64,000 nt of DNA from Sphingobacterium sp. BN32 (GCF_030503615.1 NZ_CP129963.1:1860001-1924000); one strand, 5' to 3'. Shown: positions 9,632 to 19,176, numbered from the stretch's first letter. The notes: generated by a model not told the origin, from the sequence alone. Numbers and translations are program-made.

Positions 9632-10132
9632 CTATGCGGGATTTGTGAGCAATTCTTCTATCTTACTGTGGACCTTTTTTGACATAGGACTGGTAATTGA
9701 ATAAAAATGATCAACAACCTCTCCCTGGCGATTTACAAGGTATTTATGAAAATTCCAGAATGGCGCAGTGCCTACTTTTCCGTTTGCAGATTCGTCAGAT
9801 AAGTATTTGTATAGCGGGTCGGTAAATTCGCCTACAACATGGATTCTTTTAAACACAGGAAAAGATACTTGCTGATTAATCCGACAAAAAGTTTCTAAAG
9901 TTCTGCCTGTCAACGGCTCCTGATTTCTAAAATCGTTGGATGGAAATGCAAGTATCTCAAAGCCTAGATCACGATATTTTTTATATAGATTTTCCAATGA
10001 TTTAAACTGCTTGGTGAAGAAGCATTTACTTGCAGTATTCACAATCAGTAACACTTTGCCTTCAAAGTCCTTCAATGATTTCTTCTGTCCATTAAATTCC
10101 AATGCATTAAAATCATAAACTGTAGCTTTCAT
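9632..10132 (-). CDS. Glutathione peroxidase family thiol peroxidase
   Basis: A 166-residue Gpx/BtuE-type peroxidase. The peroxidatic Cys lies in VNTASKCFFTKQF (about residue 37) and the Trp-Asn pair is kept in PFWNFHKYLV. The usual Cys-Asn-Gln-Phe segment that supplies the catalytic Gln reads PSNDFRNQEP, so the tetrad Gln is replaced by Asp and the nearby Cys by Ser. This variation deserves a check before assuming normal activity. Bacterial members mostly use thioredoxin, not glutathione. The neighbouring bshB1 suggests a low-molecular-weight thiol context. Confidence 0.88.
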   Translation of the reverse strand: MKATVYDFNALEFNGQKKSLKDFEGKVLLIVNTASKCFFTKQFKSLENLYKKYRDLGFEILAFPSNDFRNQEPLTGRTLETFCRINQQVSFPVFKRIHVVGEFTDPLYKYLSDESANGKVGTAPFWNFHKYLVNRQGEVVDHFYSITSPMSKKVHSKIEELLTNPA

Positions 10133-10143
10133 AATTATCGGTT

Positions 10144-10785
10144 TTAAGGGTTAGGAATTGGGCGAACGCGTTCGTATTCACGAATGATGTTCTCTATCTC
10201 GAAATCCTCTTGAGGATCATAGGTACTCTTTAAATTATGTCCGAACAGCTTAGCAACCCCTTGGTATACAAAGGCTGACACTCCGCCTTTCATGTCTCGC
10301 ACTAAATCGTAGCTGGTATTTCCTGTCTGTCGCTCAATCAGCTTGATCAGAATCTTACCCTGCGAGATTGAAAGATTTTTAACCTCGGAGGTAATCTTTT
10401 CTTTAATCTCTCGCTCACATTCTTTGATCAGTCGCTTTTCTTCTCGGCGGGAACTTGCCGTCGCCAAGTCGCGGTCCAGTTGATCATAGCGCTTTTGGGC
10501 ATAAATTGCATAGGGCAATACACGAATAACATTTCTTTTAAGTCTCAAGTAGCGTTGTCTCTCCTCTTCGCTTTTCCAATGTCGTACTGCTGTAACAACC
10601 ACCTCCTCGATTGGAAACCAAGGAACAACCTCACCATTATCTAAAGTCGTAGTGGCATAATGTTCAACCACCTCTGCTTTTCCCTCACCATACTGCGGCT
10701 TCGTCAATGTCTGTGCATGACTTAATGTTGCTGCAGAAACGAAGAAAATCCCCATCAAAACCCACTTAATAACACAGCTACGCAT
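10144..10785 (-). CDS. DUF4294 family secreted protein
   Basis: A 213-residue protein with a signal peptide: WVLMGIFFVSAATLSHAQ, cleaved near residue 25. The body is highly charged and helical, with EEVVVTAVRHWKSEEERQRY, then RLKRNVIRVLPYAIYAQKRY, then KGGVSAFVYQGVAKLFGHNL, the pattern I associate with DUF4294. That family is restricted to Bacteroidota and has no known function. Cell envelope localisation is inferred from the signal. It ends 11 nt before the peroxidase gene, so the two may be co-transcribed. Confidence 0.8.
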   Translation of the reverse strand: MRSCVIKWVLMGIFFVSAATLSHAQTLTKPQYGEGKAEVVEHYATTTLDNGEVVPWFPIEEVVVTAVRHWKSEEERQRYLRLKRNVIRVLPYAIYAQKRYDQLDRDLATASSRREEKRLIKECEREIKEKITSEVKNLSISQGKILIKLIERQTGNTSYDLVRDMKGGVSAFVYQGVAKLFGHNLKSTYDPQEDFEIENIIREYERVRPIPNP

Positions 10786-10925
10786 CTTTAATTAATTATT
10801 TCCTCCAGCTTAATATTAACTTTTTTTCGTATATTTATACAATACAAAAAACATTCTTTCTGTATTGTTTGCCCACTAAATTTAGCAAATAATATTTAAT
10901 TATCATAGTCATTTACAGGAGATTT

Positions 10926-13130
10926 ATGCAAGAATATGTGATTGATATAGAGGCTGAAAATAAGGAAATACGAAAAAGATACCGTGCATTATTAAGAGCT
11001 TGCAAACCTACATTACAAAAAGGCGATAAACAACAGATTCGTAAAGCATTCGACTTGGCATTGGAAAGCCATAAGGATATGCGTAGAAAATCTGGTGAAC
11101 CATATATCTACCATCCAATCGCTGTCGCACAGATTGCCGCGGAGGAAATAGGATTGGGAACTACCTCTATCGTCTGTGCCCTGTTACATGACGTGGTAGA
11201 AGATACCAGCGTTACATTACAAGATATTGAAGAGCAATTCGGGAAAAAGGTAGTTCGTATCATCGATGGCCTGACGAAGATATCGGGAATATTCGATCCG
11301 AATAGTTCCATGCAAGCCGAGAATTTCCGTAAAATGCTACTGACGCTCGCCGATGATGTGCGTGTTATCCTCATTAAACTTGCCGACCGCTTGCACAACA
11401 TGCGGACAATGGAGTTTATGGCCCGCCATAAACAACTTAAGATTGCTTCAGAAACAAGTTATTTATATGCTCCCCTCGCCCACCGCTTAGGTTTATATGC
11501 GATTAAATCGGAATTGGAAGATCTTTCCATGAAATATACCGATCCGGATACCTATAAATTTATTGCGAAGAAACTAAATGAGAAAAAGGCGGAGCGTGAG
11601 AAATTCATTGGAGATTTCATCGGTCCAATCAACGAAATATTAAAAGAAGAAGGTATTAACGCCTCAGTATTCGGGCGACCAAAATCTATACATTCCATTT
11701 GGAATAAGATGCGTAAGAAGTCTATTCCTTTTGAAGAGGTCTACGACTTATTTGCAATTCGAATCATCATCGACACAGAAGACGAGAAAGAGAAGACCGA
11801 ATGTTGGAAAGTGTACTCGATAGTAACCGATCTATACCGTCCGAATCCCGATCGATTACGCGACTGGGTATCCTCGCCTAAAGCGAATGGATATGAGTCC
11901 TTACACACCACCGTAATGGGCCCTCGAGGACAATGGGTGGAGGTACAGATCCGAACCAGACGCATGAACGAGATCGCGGAGAAAGGTTTCGCGGCGCATT
12001 GGAAATACAAGGAATCCAACTCCGATAATGGATTGGATCAATGGATACAGAAAGTACGTGATATCTTAAGCAATCCAGAGTCCAATGCAATGGACTTTGT
12101 GGATGACTTCAAGATGAACCTCTTCTCCGACGAGATATTCATCTTTACTCCTAAAGGCACATTAGTGCAGCTGCCTAACGGCGCTACTGCATTAGACTTT
12201 GCTTTCGAAATACATACGGATATCGGTGCAACCTGTATTGGTGCGAAGGTTAATCATAAGCTCGTACCACTTAGTCAGGAACTGCAAAACGGGGATCAAG
12301 TTGAGATTATTACATCGAGCAAGCAAACTCCGAAGGAAGACTGGTTGAGTTTTGTCGTTACTGCGAAGGCTAAATCTAAGATTAAATCGTCTCTGAAAGA
12401 AGAGAAGCGTCGCGTTGCGGAAGACGGGAAAGAAATCTTAGAGCGCAAGTTGAAGTCTTTGAAGATTACCTACAACACAGAGAATATCAATAAAATTGCA
12501 AACTTCTTTAAGTTCCCTAGTTCGCAGGAACTTTTCTTCAATGTCGCAAAAGGAGCCATCGATATTAAGAACTTGAGAGAGTTTGTGGCAGCGGAAAGAT
12601 CGGAAGATGCGAACCAGAATCAGTTCCAAGCTCATATCAACGGTCTTGTAGAAAAGATCAACAAGAAAGACGATACGATATTAATCGGCGATGACTATCA
12701 AAAAGTAGACTACACACTAGCTCCCTGCTGTAACCCTATTCCGGGCGATGATATCTTCGGGTTCTTAACGGTTAACGATGGTATTAAAATACATAGAACG
12801 AGCTGTCCTAACGCATCTAAACTGATGGCGAATTACGGCTATCGCATCTTGAAAGCTAAGTGGGCTTCTTTACACAATAATGTTTCATTCTTAACAGGAC
12901 TACGAATTATTGGTATTGATGACGTGGGCTTGGTGAATAAGATTACCACAGTAATCTCTCAGGATTTCAATGTAAATATCCGCTCGTTATCCATCTCCAG
13001 CAACGAAGGAATATTTGAAGGCGATATTATGGTATTTGTTAATGACGTTGGTCAATTGGACAGCCTGATTAAGCATTTAAAGCAAATCCCTGGCATCACC
13101 GGCGTGACGCGCTATGAGTCGGAGAACTAA
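10926..13130 (+). CDS. Bifunctional (p)ppGpp synthetase/hydrolase (RelA/SpoT family)
   Basis: A 734-residue long RSH enzyme controlling the stringent response. The domains are in order. The HD hydrolase has LLHDVVEDT at about 87-94. The synthetase (about 245-365) has GRPKSIHSIWNKMRKK and YESLHTTVMGPRGQWVEVQI. TGS (about 400-465) has FTPKGTLVQLPNGATALDFA. A helical/zinc-finger region with CCNPIPGDDIFGF follows, and then a C-terminal ACT domain. The intact HD motif and synthetase segments argue for a bifunctional Rel rather than a synthesis-only RelA. An AGGAG ribosome binding site (10917-10921) precedes the ATG. Confidence 0.96.
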   Translation: MQEYVIDIEAENKEIRKRYRALLRACKPTLQKGDKQQIRKAFDLALESHKDMRRKSGEPYIYHPIAVAQIAAEEIGLGTTSIVCALLHDVVEDTSVTLQDIEEQFGKKVVRIIDGLTKISGIFDPNSSMQAENFRKMLLTLADDVRVILIKLADRLHNMRTMEFMARHKQLKIASETSYLYAPLAHRLGLYAIKSELEDLSMKYTDPDTYKFIAKKLNEKKAEREKFIGDFIGPINEILKEEGINASVFGRPKSIHSIWNKMRKKSIPFEEVYDLFAIRIIIDTEDEKEKTECWKVYSIVTDLYRPNPDRLRDWVSSPKANGYESLHTTVMGPRGQWVEVQIRTRRMNEIAEKGFAAHWKYKESNSDNGLDQWIQKVRDILSNPESNAMDFVDDFKMNLFSDEIFIFTPKGTLVQLPNGATALDFAFEIHTDIGATCIGAKVNHKLVPLSQELQNGDQVEIITSSKQTPKEDWLSFVVTAKAKSKIKSSLKEEKRRVAEDGKEILERKLKSLKITYNTENINKIANFFKFPSSQELFFNVAKGAIDIKNLREFVAAERSEDANQNQFQAHINGLVEKINKKDDTILIGDDYQKVDYTLAPCCNPIPGDDIFGFLTVNDGIKIHRTSCPNASKLMANYGYRILKAKWASLHNNVSFLTGLRIIGIDDVGLVNKITTVISQDFNVNIRSLSISSNEGIFEGDIMVFVNDVGQLDSLIKHLKQIPGITGVTRYESEN

Positions 13131-13180
13131 AGACTTACAGCACTTTGACAATAGCACTAGATAATAACATAACATTTTGG

Positions 13181-13188
13181 TAATTTTG
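13181..13188 (+). promoter_or_regulatory. -7 box of the Fur-family gene
   Basis: TAATTTTG fits the -7 consensus. Transcription would begin near 13192-13196, which supports the ATG at 13212 over the TTG at 13200 as the start. Confidence 0.45.
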
Positions 13189-13211
13189 AATCTTAAAACT
13201 TGGCGAATACT

Positions 13212-13706
13212 ATGAAGCAGGGCGAAAACTACGAAACTGTTAAAAAGATTTTCGAAGCATACCTAGAAAACAAAAATCTTAGAAAAACTCCAGAGCGCTA
13301 CGCGATTTTAGAGGAGATATATTCACGTTCTGATCACTTCGATGTGGAGTCTTTATATATACATATGAAGAACAAGAAGTATCGCGTTAGCCGTGCAACG
13401 GTTTATAACACGTTAGAACTTCTAGTATCCTGCGATTTAGTTACCAAACATCAGTTTGGCCGCAATATGGCGCAATTCGAGAAATCTTATGGATATAAAC
13501 AACACGACCACGTCATTTGCATTGAGTGCAATAAGGTGGTCGAGTTCTGCGACCCGCGTGTTTACCAAATCCAAACAATGATCGGCGATTTACTGAATTT
13601 CGAGATCAAACACCACTCTTTAAATCTATACGGAATTTGCGCAGATTGCCGTAAATCTAAGTCCGTGAAAGAACCTGTAAAAGAAGAAGCAGTAATTTCA
13701 AATTAA
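13212..13706 (+). CDS. Fur family transcriptional regulator
   Basis: A 164-residue metal- or peroxide-responsive repressor. The winged-helix domain contains [15 protein letters not shown] and [12 protein letters not shown], then [20 protein letters not shown]. The C-terminal dimerisation/metal domain has [18 protein letters not shown] and a second CxxC (GICADC), so the structural zinc site is intact. Fur, Zur and PerR cannot be told apart from this alone. A frame-start TTG exists at 13200, but the ATG at 13212 fits the promoter position better. It lies between rel and purA. Confidence 0.9.
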   Translation: MKQGENYETVKKIFEAYLENKNLRKTPERYAILEEIYSRSDHFDVESLYIHMKNKKYRVSRATVYNTLELLVSCDLVTKHQFGRNMAQFEKSYGYKQHDHVICIECNKVVEFCDPRVYQIQTMIGDLLNFEIKHHSLNLYGICADCRKSKSVKEPVKEEAVISN

Positions 13707-13730
13707 TTTAACATTCGAAAAATTAATATA

Positions 13731-13738
13731 TACCTTTG
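13731..13738 (+). promoter_or_regulatory. -7 box of purA
   Basis: TACCTTTG matches TAnnTTTG and overlaps the left edge of the hairpin at 13738-13774. The hairpin would therefore sit at the extreme 5' end of the purA transcript. Confidence 0.45.
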
Positions 13739-13780
13739 TTCGGAAAAAGGCTAGTAGATTCCCTTTTTCCGAACATTTAT
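13738..13780 (+). terminator. Hairpin between the fur-like gene and purA (terminator or leader attenuator)
   Basis: A perfect 13-bp inverted repeat (13738-13750 with 13762-13774) has an 11-nt loop and is followed by an A/T-rich stretch with TTTTTT at 13781-13786. It could end the fur-like transcript or regulate purA from its leader. Confidence 0.7.
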
Positions 13781-13832
13781 TTTTTCAGGAAAAACAAACA
13801 ATAATTTTAACATATAAATTTCAATAAATACT

Positions 13833-15104
13833 ATGCAAGTTGATGTGCTTTTGGGTTTGCAGTGGGGTGATGAAGGAAAAGGAAAAATCGTAGATGTATT
13901 TTGTCCAAAATACGATTTGATCGCTCGCTTTCAAGGCGGTCCAAACGCTGGACATACTTTAGAATTCAACAACAAGAAATTCGTCCTAAACACCATTCCA
14001 TCTGGAATCTTCAACGAAGATACTTTAAACCTAATCGGTAATGGCGTTGTAATCGACCCTATTATCCTAAAAAGAGAACTAGACAACCTTAAAGCTGCTG
14101 GCTTCGATCCAGTGGGAAAAGGCAAGTTGGTATTAGCTCGTAAAGCACACCTTATTTTACCTACTCACCAATTGTTAGATGCGGCTTCGGAAAGCACAAT
14201 GGGTGCCGGTAAAATTGGCTCTACTTTAAAAGGTATTGGTCCAACTTACATGGACAAAACTGGCCGTAACGGTCTTCGCGTCGGAGATACTACCCTTTCT
14301 GACTTCAAAGAACGCTATGAAAAGTTGAAACAAAAGCACCTTTCGATGTTAGCTCACTATGGTGAAATCCCTGATTTCTCAGAAAAAGAGCAAGCATTCT
14401 TAGATGCTATCGAATTCTTAAAAACTATCCCTCATGTAGATTCTGAACACTTGGTGAATCAGTACTTGAAAGAGGGTAAGCGCGTATTAGCTGAAGGCGC
14501 TCAAGGCACTTTATTAGATGTTGACTTCGGATCTTATCCTTTCGTGACATCTTCGAACACAACGACTGCTGGTGCTTGTACAGGTCTGGGTATTGCTCCG
14601 AACAAAATTGGTGAAGTATTCGGTATCTTCAAAGCTTACGCAACACGTGTTGGTGGAGGTCCTTTCCCTACAGAATTGGAAAACGAAACTGGCGAGAAAC
14701 TACGTCAATTAGGTCATGAATTCGGTGCTACAACAGGTCGTGCGCGTCGTACGGGATGGATCGATCTTCCAGCATTGAAATATGCTATTATGATCAATGG
14801 TGTTACCGAGTTGATTATGATGAAAGCAGACGTGTTAGACACCTTCGAGAAAATCTACGTTTGTACGCATTATAACTACCAAGGCGAACAGATCGACTAT
14901 ATGCCATACGAGATCATCACGAACAAACCAGAGCCTGTATTGAAGGAGATGGAAGGTTGGAATCAAGATCTAACAGGAATACGCTCGAAAGACGAAATCC
15001 CTGCAGCATTACAAAACTACATTAATTACTTAGAGCAAGAACTTAACGTTCCTATCAAGTATTTATCTGTAGGTCCTGATCGTACGCAAACTATCGTATT
15101 ATAA
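13833..15104 (+). CDS. purA: Adenylosuccinate synthetase
   Basis: A 423-residue enzyme joining IMP and aspartate with GTP to form adenylosuccinate, the first committed step to AMP. The start MQVDVLLGLQWGDEGKGKIV contains the GDEGKGK phosphate loop. GGPNAGHT, KGIGPTYMDKTGRNGLR and VTSSNTTTAGACTGLGI follow in the family order. The length is standard. The 94-nt region between the promoter and the start contains the hairpin described separately. pabB follows only 7 nt after the stop. Confidence 0.98.
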   Translation: MQVDVLLGLQWGDEGKGKIVDVFCPKYDLIARFQGGPNAGHTLEFNNKKFVLNTIPSGIFNEDTLNLIGNGVVIDPIILKRELDNLKAAGFDPVGKGKLVLARKAHLILPTHQLLDAASESTMGAGKIGSTLKGIGPTYMDKTGRNGLRVGDTTLSDFKERYEKLKQKHLSMLAHYGEIPDFSEKEQAFLDAIEFLKTIPHVDSEHLVNQYLKEGKRVLAEGAQGTLLDVDFGSYPFVTSSNTTTAGACTGLGIAPNKIGEVFGIFKAYATRVGGGPFPTELENETGEKLRQLGHEFGATTGRARRTGWIDLPALKYAIMINGVTELIMMKADVLDTFEKIYVCTHYNYQGEQIDYMPYEIITNKPEPVLKEMEGWNQDLTGIRSKDEIPAALQNYINYLEQELNVPIKYLSVGPDRTQTIVL

Positions 15105-15111
15105 GACAGAT

Positions 15112-16392
15112 ATGGCCGAAGCCATTTTTGAAGTGCATAGTGAATTGTTTTTGTCTAAGGCCTTACAGTGGTCTAAAGGCTTCGAACATGTATGCTTATT
15201 TCAATCCAATGGTTTTAGCAATCAATATTCGCAAGTAGACTGCTTGATGGCTATCGATGCTGCCGAGGTCTTCACCTCCAAAGCTGGGCTACCAACTTTC
15301 GAACGCTTAGAACAATTTAAATCCCGGTTTCCTGATCAATGGATTCCGGGATTTCTTAGTTATGATCTGAAGAATGAATTAGAGGATCTACAGACGCAAT
15401 TCCCAAATCGCGCGGGATTTCCTGACGCTTACTTCTTTGTCCCCAAGATCATCTTACAATTCAAATCCAACAGCCTGCATATTCAAGCTGACGATCCTGC
15501 AGCTGTATATCAAGCGATTTTGAACACAGAGTATCTAAATCCTGTCTTTCAGTTTTCGGGAGATATTAAGTCTCGCATGACTCGAGAGGATTATTTCCAT
15601 GCCTTCGACCAAATTAAAGGCCATATACAGCGCGGAGATATCTACGAGGCTAATCTTTGTCAGGAATTCTACGACGATGAGGCGAAAATTGAAAACCCAG
15701 AGGCTTTATTTAATAAGTTAAATGAAATCTCCCCTACACCTTTCGCCTGCTTTTTTAAAGTTAAGCAATCCTATATTCTCAGTGCTTCTCCGGAACGCTT
15801 CCTGGCGAAGCGTGGAAACACCTTAATTTCTCAACCGATAAAGGGAACATCTGCTCGTGGAAAGGACGAAGCAGAGGATGAAATACTAAAGAAAAATCTC
15901 GCGAACAATCCTAAAGAAATTGCTGAAAACGTAATGATCGTCGATCTGGTTAGAAACGACCTCACCAGAAGCGCAGTGCCCGGAACGGTAAAAGTTACTG
16001 AGAAACTGGGGCTTTATACGTTCAAGCATGTGCATCAATTAATCTCGACTATTTCTTGCGAAAAGAACCCCAAGTTGAGCGATTGCGAAGTTATAGAAAA
16101 CACCTTCCCTGCAGGTTCGATGACCGGAGCGCCCAAGATATCGGCGATGCAGCTATGCGACCAATATGAAAACTCCAGACGTGGCGTTTATTCGGGTGCT
16201 ATCGGATATTTCTCACCGGATGGAAACTTCGACTTTAATGTGGTCATCCGAACGTTAATCTACAATGCAGAAACAAATTACCTCTCCTTCCACACGGGAG
16301 GTGCCATCACCATTGATGCAGAGGCAGAATCGGAATATGCAGAATGTCTTACGAAAGGAGCTGCAATCCGTAGCGCGCTAAATAGCCGATAG
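15112..16392 (+). CDS. pabB: Aminodeoxychorismate synthase component I-like (chorismate-binding enzyme)
   Basis: A 426-residue member of the chorismate-binding (anthranilate synthase I / PabB) family. The C-terminal catalytic half has IKGHIQRGDIYEANLCQEF, then ASPERFLAKRGNTLISQPIK and GTSARGKDEAEDE, then VMIVDLVRNDLTRSA and FPAGSMTGAPKISAMQL. The PIKGT stretch is the one usually linked to PabB-type chemistry, so p-aminobenzoate (folate) synthesis is more likely than tryptophan synthesis. No pabA or trp genes are adjacent. The 7-nt gap after purA suggests co-transcription. Confidence 0.85.
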   Translation: MAEAIFEVHSELFLSKALQWSKGFEHVCLFQSNGFSNQYSQVDCLMAIDAAEVFTSKAGLPTFERLEQFKSRFPDQWIPGFLSYDLKNELEDLQTQFPNRAGFPDAYFFVPKIILQFKSNSLHIQADDPAAVYQAILNTEYLNPVFQFSGDIKSRMTREDYFHAFDQIKGHIQRGDIYEANLCQEFYDDEAKIENPEALFNKLNEISPTPFACFFKVKQSYILSASPERFLAKRGNTLISQPIKGTSARGKDEAEDEILKKNLANNPKEIAENVMIVDLVRNDLTRSAVPGTVKVTEKLGLYTFKHVHQLISTISCEKNPKLSDCEVIENTFPAGSMTGAPKISAMQLCDQYENSRRGVYSGAIGYFSPDGNFDFNVVIRTLIYNAETNYLSFHTGGAITIDAEAESEYAECLTKGAAIRSALNSR

Positions 16393-16702
16393 GCAAATTA
16401 TCCTAACCTCACGGCATCCTACCTCTAAACAACTGAGAACCATTTGCATAGTTTTCGAAAGCCTCCTACTTTATTTAACGCCAAGGCAAATACGGCTTAA
16501 AAAAAAGCGGATTTCAATATTTTATTTTTAACCAATCAACCGTTTGCATTGCAATACATACTACAAAAACTACTTTTAACTATTTATTTTTATAATAAAT
16601 AACCTAAATCATTAACAATTTTGTATTTTTGAAGACAATTATGATAAAGTGATTTTTGCTATTAGAATCACGATCACTATGTTTATTTTGTTTTAAAAAT
16701 TA
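16393..16702. other. Intergenic region upstream of asnA
   Basis: 310 bases without a gene. The only feature I can support is a -7 box, TATTTTTG, at 16624-16631, 71 nt before the asnA ATG. The rest is AT-rich with no clear hairpin or repeat. Confidence 0.5.
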
Positions 16703-17707
16703 ATGGGACGTCATATCTTAAAAAGAGAACAAGCAATTACGTTTGTTAAAGAAACGTTTGCGACAAAACTCAAGCAAGCCTTAAACTTAATTCCTGTATC
16801 TTCACCAATCGTTGTATTGGATGGAACGGGTATTAACGATGATTTAAACGGAATTGAACGACCTGTTTCATTCCCTATCAAATCCTTACAGGACCAACGC
16901 GCAGTGGTGGTTCATTCCCTGGCAAAGTGGAAAAGAATACGCTTAAAAGAATTAGAATTAGAACCTGAAGAAGGCATTTTAACGGATATGCGTGCATTGC
17001 GCCCTGATGAGGATTATTCCCCGATCCACTCCATCTATGTCGATCAATGGGATTGGGAGAAATGCATATGCTCAGGAAATAGAAACTTAGCTTATCTGAA
17101 AGAAACGGTAGAGAAAATCTATCAAGTCATTTATGATACAGAACAAGCGGTAAACGTTCAATACCCACATATTGAGCCTGTTCTACCCGAAACTATTCAC
17201 TTTATTTCAGCAGAAGAGCTGCTTCAAAAGTATCCAAATAGCACAGGCAAAGAACGAGAGAATGCCATTGCGAAGGAGTACGGAGCAGTATTCATTTATG
17301 GAATCGGCGGTTCTTTGACCAATGGAGAACCACATGATGGCCGTGCGGCTGATTATGATGATTGGAGCACCGGTAATGAACAGGGTTATCATGGGTTAAA
17401 TGGTGATATTTTAGTCTGGAACCCTATTTTAAACACGGCATTTGAGCTATCCTCTATGGGAATCCGTGTGGACAAGAAAGCTCTATTAACACAGTTAGAA
17501 ATCCGCAACAGCCTGGATCGCCAAAAACTAACTTTCCACCAAATGCTGTTAAATGATTTACTCCCAGAATCCATTGGTGGAGGCATCGGACAATCTCGCA
17601 TCTGTATGTTCATGTTGAAGCTTGAACATATCGGACAGGTGCAAGTGAGTATCTGGGATCAACTAAAAAAGAACGAACTCTTAGAAAAAGGCGTGGAGCT
17701 TCTTTAA
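16703..17707 (+). CDS. asnA: Aspartate--ammonia ligase (asparagine synthetase A)
   Basis: A 334-residue ammonia-dependent asparagine synthetase of the class II aminoacyl-tRNA synthetase fold. Recognisable segments are FVKETFATKLKQALNLIPVS, VLDGTGINDDLNGIERPVSF, SIYVDQWDWEK and the C-terminal GGGIGQSRICMFMLK. The length agrees with the family (about 330). It makes Asn from Asp, NH3 and ATP. It is a single gene with its own promoter box at 16624 and is followed by a strong AT-rich hairpin. Confidence 0.97.
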   Translation: MGRHILKREQAITFVKETFATKLKQALNLIPVSSPIVVLDGTGINDDLNGIERPVSFPIKSLQDQRAVVVHSLAKWKRIRLKELELEPEEGILTDMRALRPDEDYSPIHSIYVDQWDWEKCICSGNRNLAYLKETVEKIYQVIYDTEQAVNVQYPHIEPVLPETIHFISAEELLQKYPNSTGKERENAIAKEYGAVFIYGIGGSLTNGEPHDGRAADYDDWSTGNEQGYHGLNGDILVWNPILNTAFELSSMGIRVDKKALLTQLEIRNSLDRQKLTFHQMLLNDLLPESIGGGIGQSRICMFMLKLEHIGQVQVSIWDQLKKNELLEKGVELL

Positions 17708-17727
17708 AATATTTAATCAAAACGCAG

Positions 17728-17775
17728 AAAATAATACTAATATTCTTAGTAAATAAGAATATTAGTATTATTTTT
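17728..17775 (+). terminator. 21-bp perfect AT-rich hairpin after asnA
   Basis: Arms 17728-17748 and 17754-17774 are perfect complements with a 5-nt GTAAA loop. The right arm ends in TTTTT. It probably terminates asnA, but it also lies 7 nt before the ATG at 17782, so it may shape translation of the next gene. Confidence 0.75.
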
Positions 17776-17781
17776 GTTTAA

Positions 17782-19176
17782 ATGAAGAAGCCACGCTACG
17801 CTATTGTCGATATTGAAACGACCGGAGGATATGCCTCTGCGAGTAAAATAACAGAGATTGCCATTTATATCTTCGATGGCAAGAAGGTAGTAGACGAGTA
17901 CACAAGCTTGGTCAATCCCCAGCAACCTATCCCCTTTCATATTCAGGCATTGACGGGCATCTCGGATGAGATGGTCGAAAGTGCTCCAATCTTTGAGGAT
18001 ATCGCCGAAGATATCTACCATCTATTGGGAAGCTGCATATTCGTAGCACATAATGTGCATTTCGATTATTCTTTTGTTCAAACTGAATTGAAGGCTGCCG
18101 GTTATGAGTGGAAAGCACAGCGACTATGTACCGTTCGATTATCTCGTAAAATCTTCAAAGGACTACCAAGCTATAGCCTGGGAAAACTATGTCAAAGTCT
18201 GGGCATCATCATTGAAGACAGGCACCGAGCGGCCGGTGATGCGAAAGCAACAGTTACTTTATTTCAAAAACTTTACGAAGCTGACAGCGAACATTTTATT
18301 AAGCTGATAGAACAAACAAACGCCAAAGAACAGCGCCTACCTACCAATATTCCTGTAGAGGTATTCAACCGTCTTCCGAATAGCACGGGCATCTACCTTT
18401 TCAAAAACAACAAGGGAAAAATAATCTATGTTGGCAAGGCCGTAAATATCAAAAAACGTGTCATCAGTCATTTTACGGGGAACAACAGTGGACAGCGTAG
18501 ACAGCATTTCATCAATGAGATCAGCGACATTGATTTCCAAGAGTCAGGAACCGAACTGATGGCCTTTTTGATGGAATGCCATATGATCAAAAAGATATGG
18601 CCCATCTACAACCGAGCATTGAAAAAATACGACCCTAAATACGGTTTGATCAGCTATGAAGACCAAAACGGATACCTTAGGCTTTCCGTTTGCCAAATTA
18701 GAAAGCATATCACCCCTCTATTTGCATTCAACACCGTGCATGAGTCGACGCAGTTCCTGCTACAATTGATTAATACCTATTCGCTGGAATTTAGACTGTG
18801 CTCATTCTTCAATAGTGAAAAATCAAATACAGAGCGTTCTGAGGCGCTCTTAAAGAAAGAGCTCCCGTTGGTCACCGCATACAACGATAAGGTCTTAGAG
18901 GCGATAGAAAGCATACAGAACAGTAAGCGGAGCTTTGTCATTATCGATCGTGGTAGGCATGCCGACGAGAAGAGTTACATATATTATAAAGAAAACAGAG
19001 TTTTTGCTTTAGGATTTGTTGCGAACGACTTGGAATTTCATACAATCGATGATGTGGTAGAAAATGACAGCCTTGTACATAGCAATTTCTACATGAACAA
19101 TCTCGCGATGAACTTTGCCAGACTGAACCCTTCTCGCGTACAGTATTTGGTTGGAGAGCCTTTAGAAGAGGCTTAA
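17782..19176 (+). CDS. DEDDh 3'-5' exonuclease fused to a GIY-YIG endonuclease domain
   Basis: A 464-residue protein. Residues about 5-165 form a DnaQ-type exonuclease with YAIVDIETTGGYAS (Exo I), HNVHFDYSFVQTEL (Exo II) and HRAAGDAKAT (Exo III, DEDDh). Residues about 203-280 form a UvrC-type GIY-YIG domain: GIYLFKNNKGKIIYVGKAVN, and later AFLMECHMIKKIWPIYNRAL with the metal-binding Glu. The remaining C-terminal part is not recognised. This is the known epsilon-UvrC/Cho-like fusion layout and it points to DNA repair. Its 3' end overlaps the convergent dinB by 15 nt. Confidence 0.88.
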   Translation: MKKPRYAIVDIETTGGYASASKITEIAIYIFDGKKVVDEYTSLVNPQQPIPFHIQALTGISDEMVESAPIFEDIAEDIYHLLGSCIFVAHNVHFDYSFVQTELKAAGYEWKAQRLCTVRLSRKIFKGLPSYSLGKLCQSLGIIIEDRHRAAGDAKATVTLFQKLYEADSEHFIKLIEQTNAKEQRLPTNIPVEVFNRLPNSTGIYLFKNNKGKIIYVGKAVNIKKRVISHFTGNNSGQRRQHFINEISDIDFQESGTELMAFLMECHMIKKIWPIYNRALKKYDPKYGLISYEDQNGYLRLSVCQIRKHITPLFAFNTVHESTQFLLQLINTYSLEFRLCSFFNSEKSNTERSEALLKKELPLVTAYNDKVLEAIESIQNSKRSFVIIDRGRHADEKSYIYYKENRVFALGFVANDLEFHTIDDVVENDSLVHSNFYMNNLAMNFARLNPSRVQYLVGEPLEEA

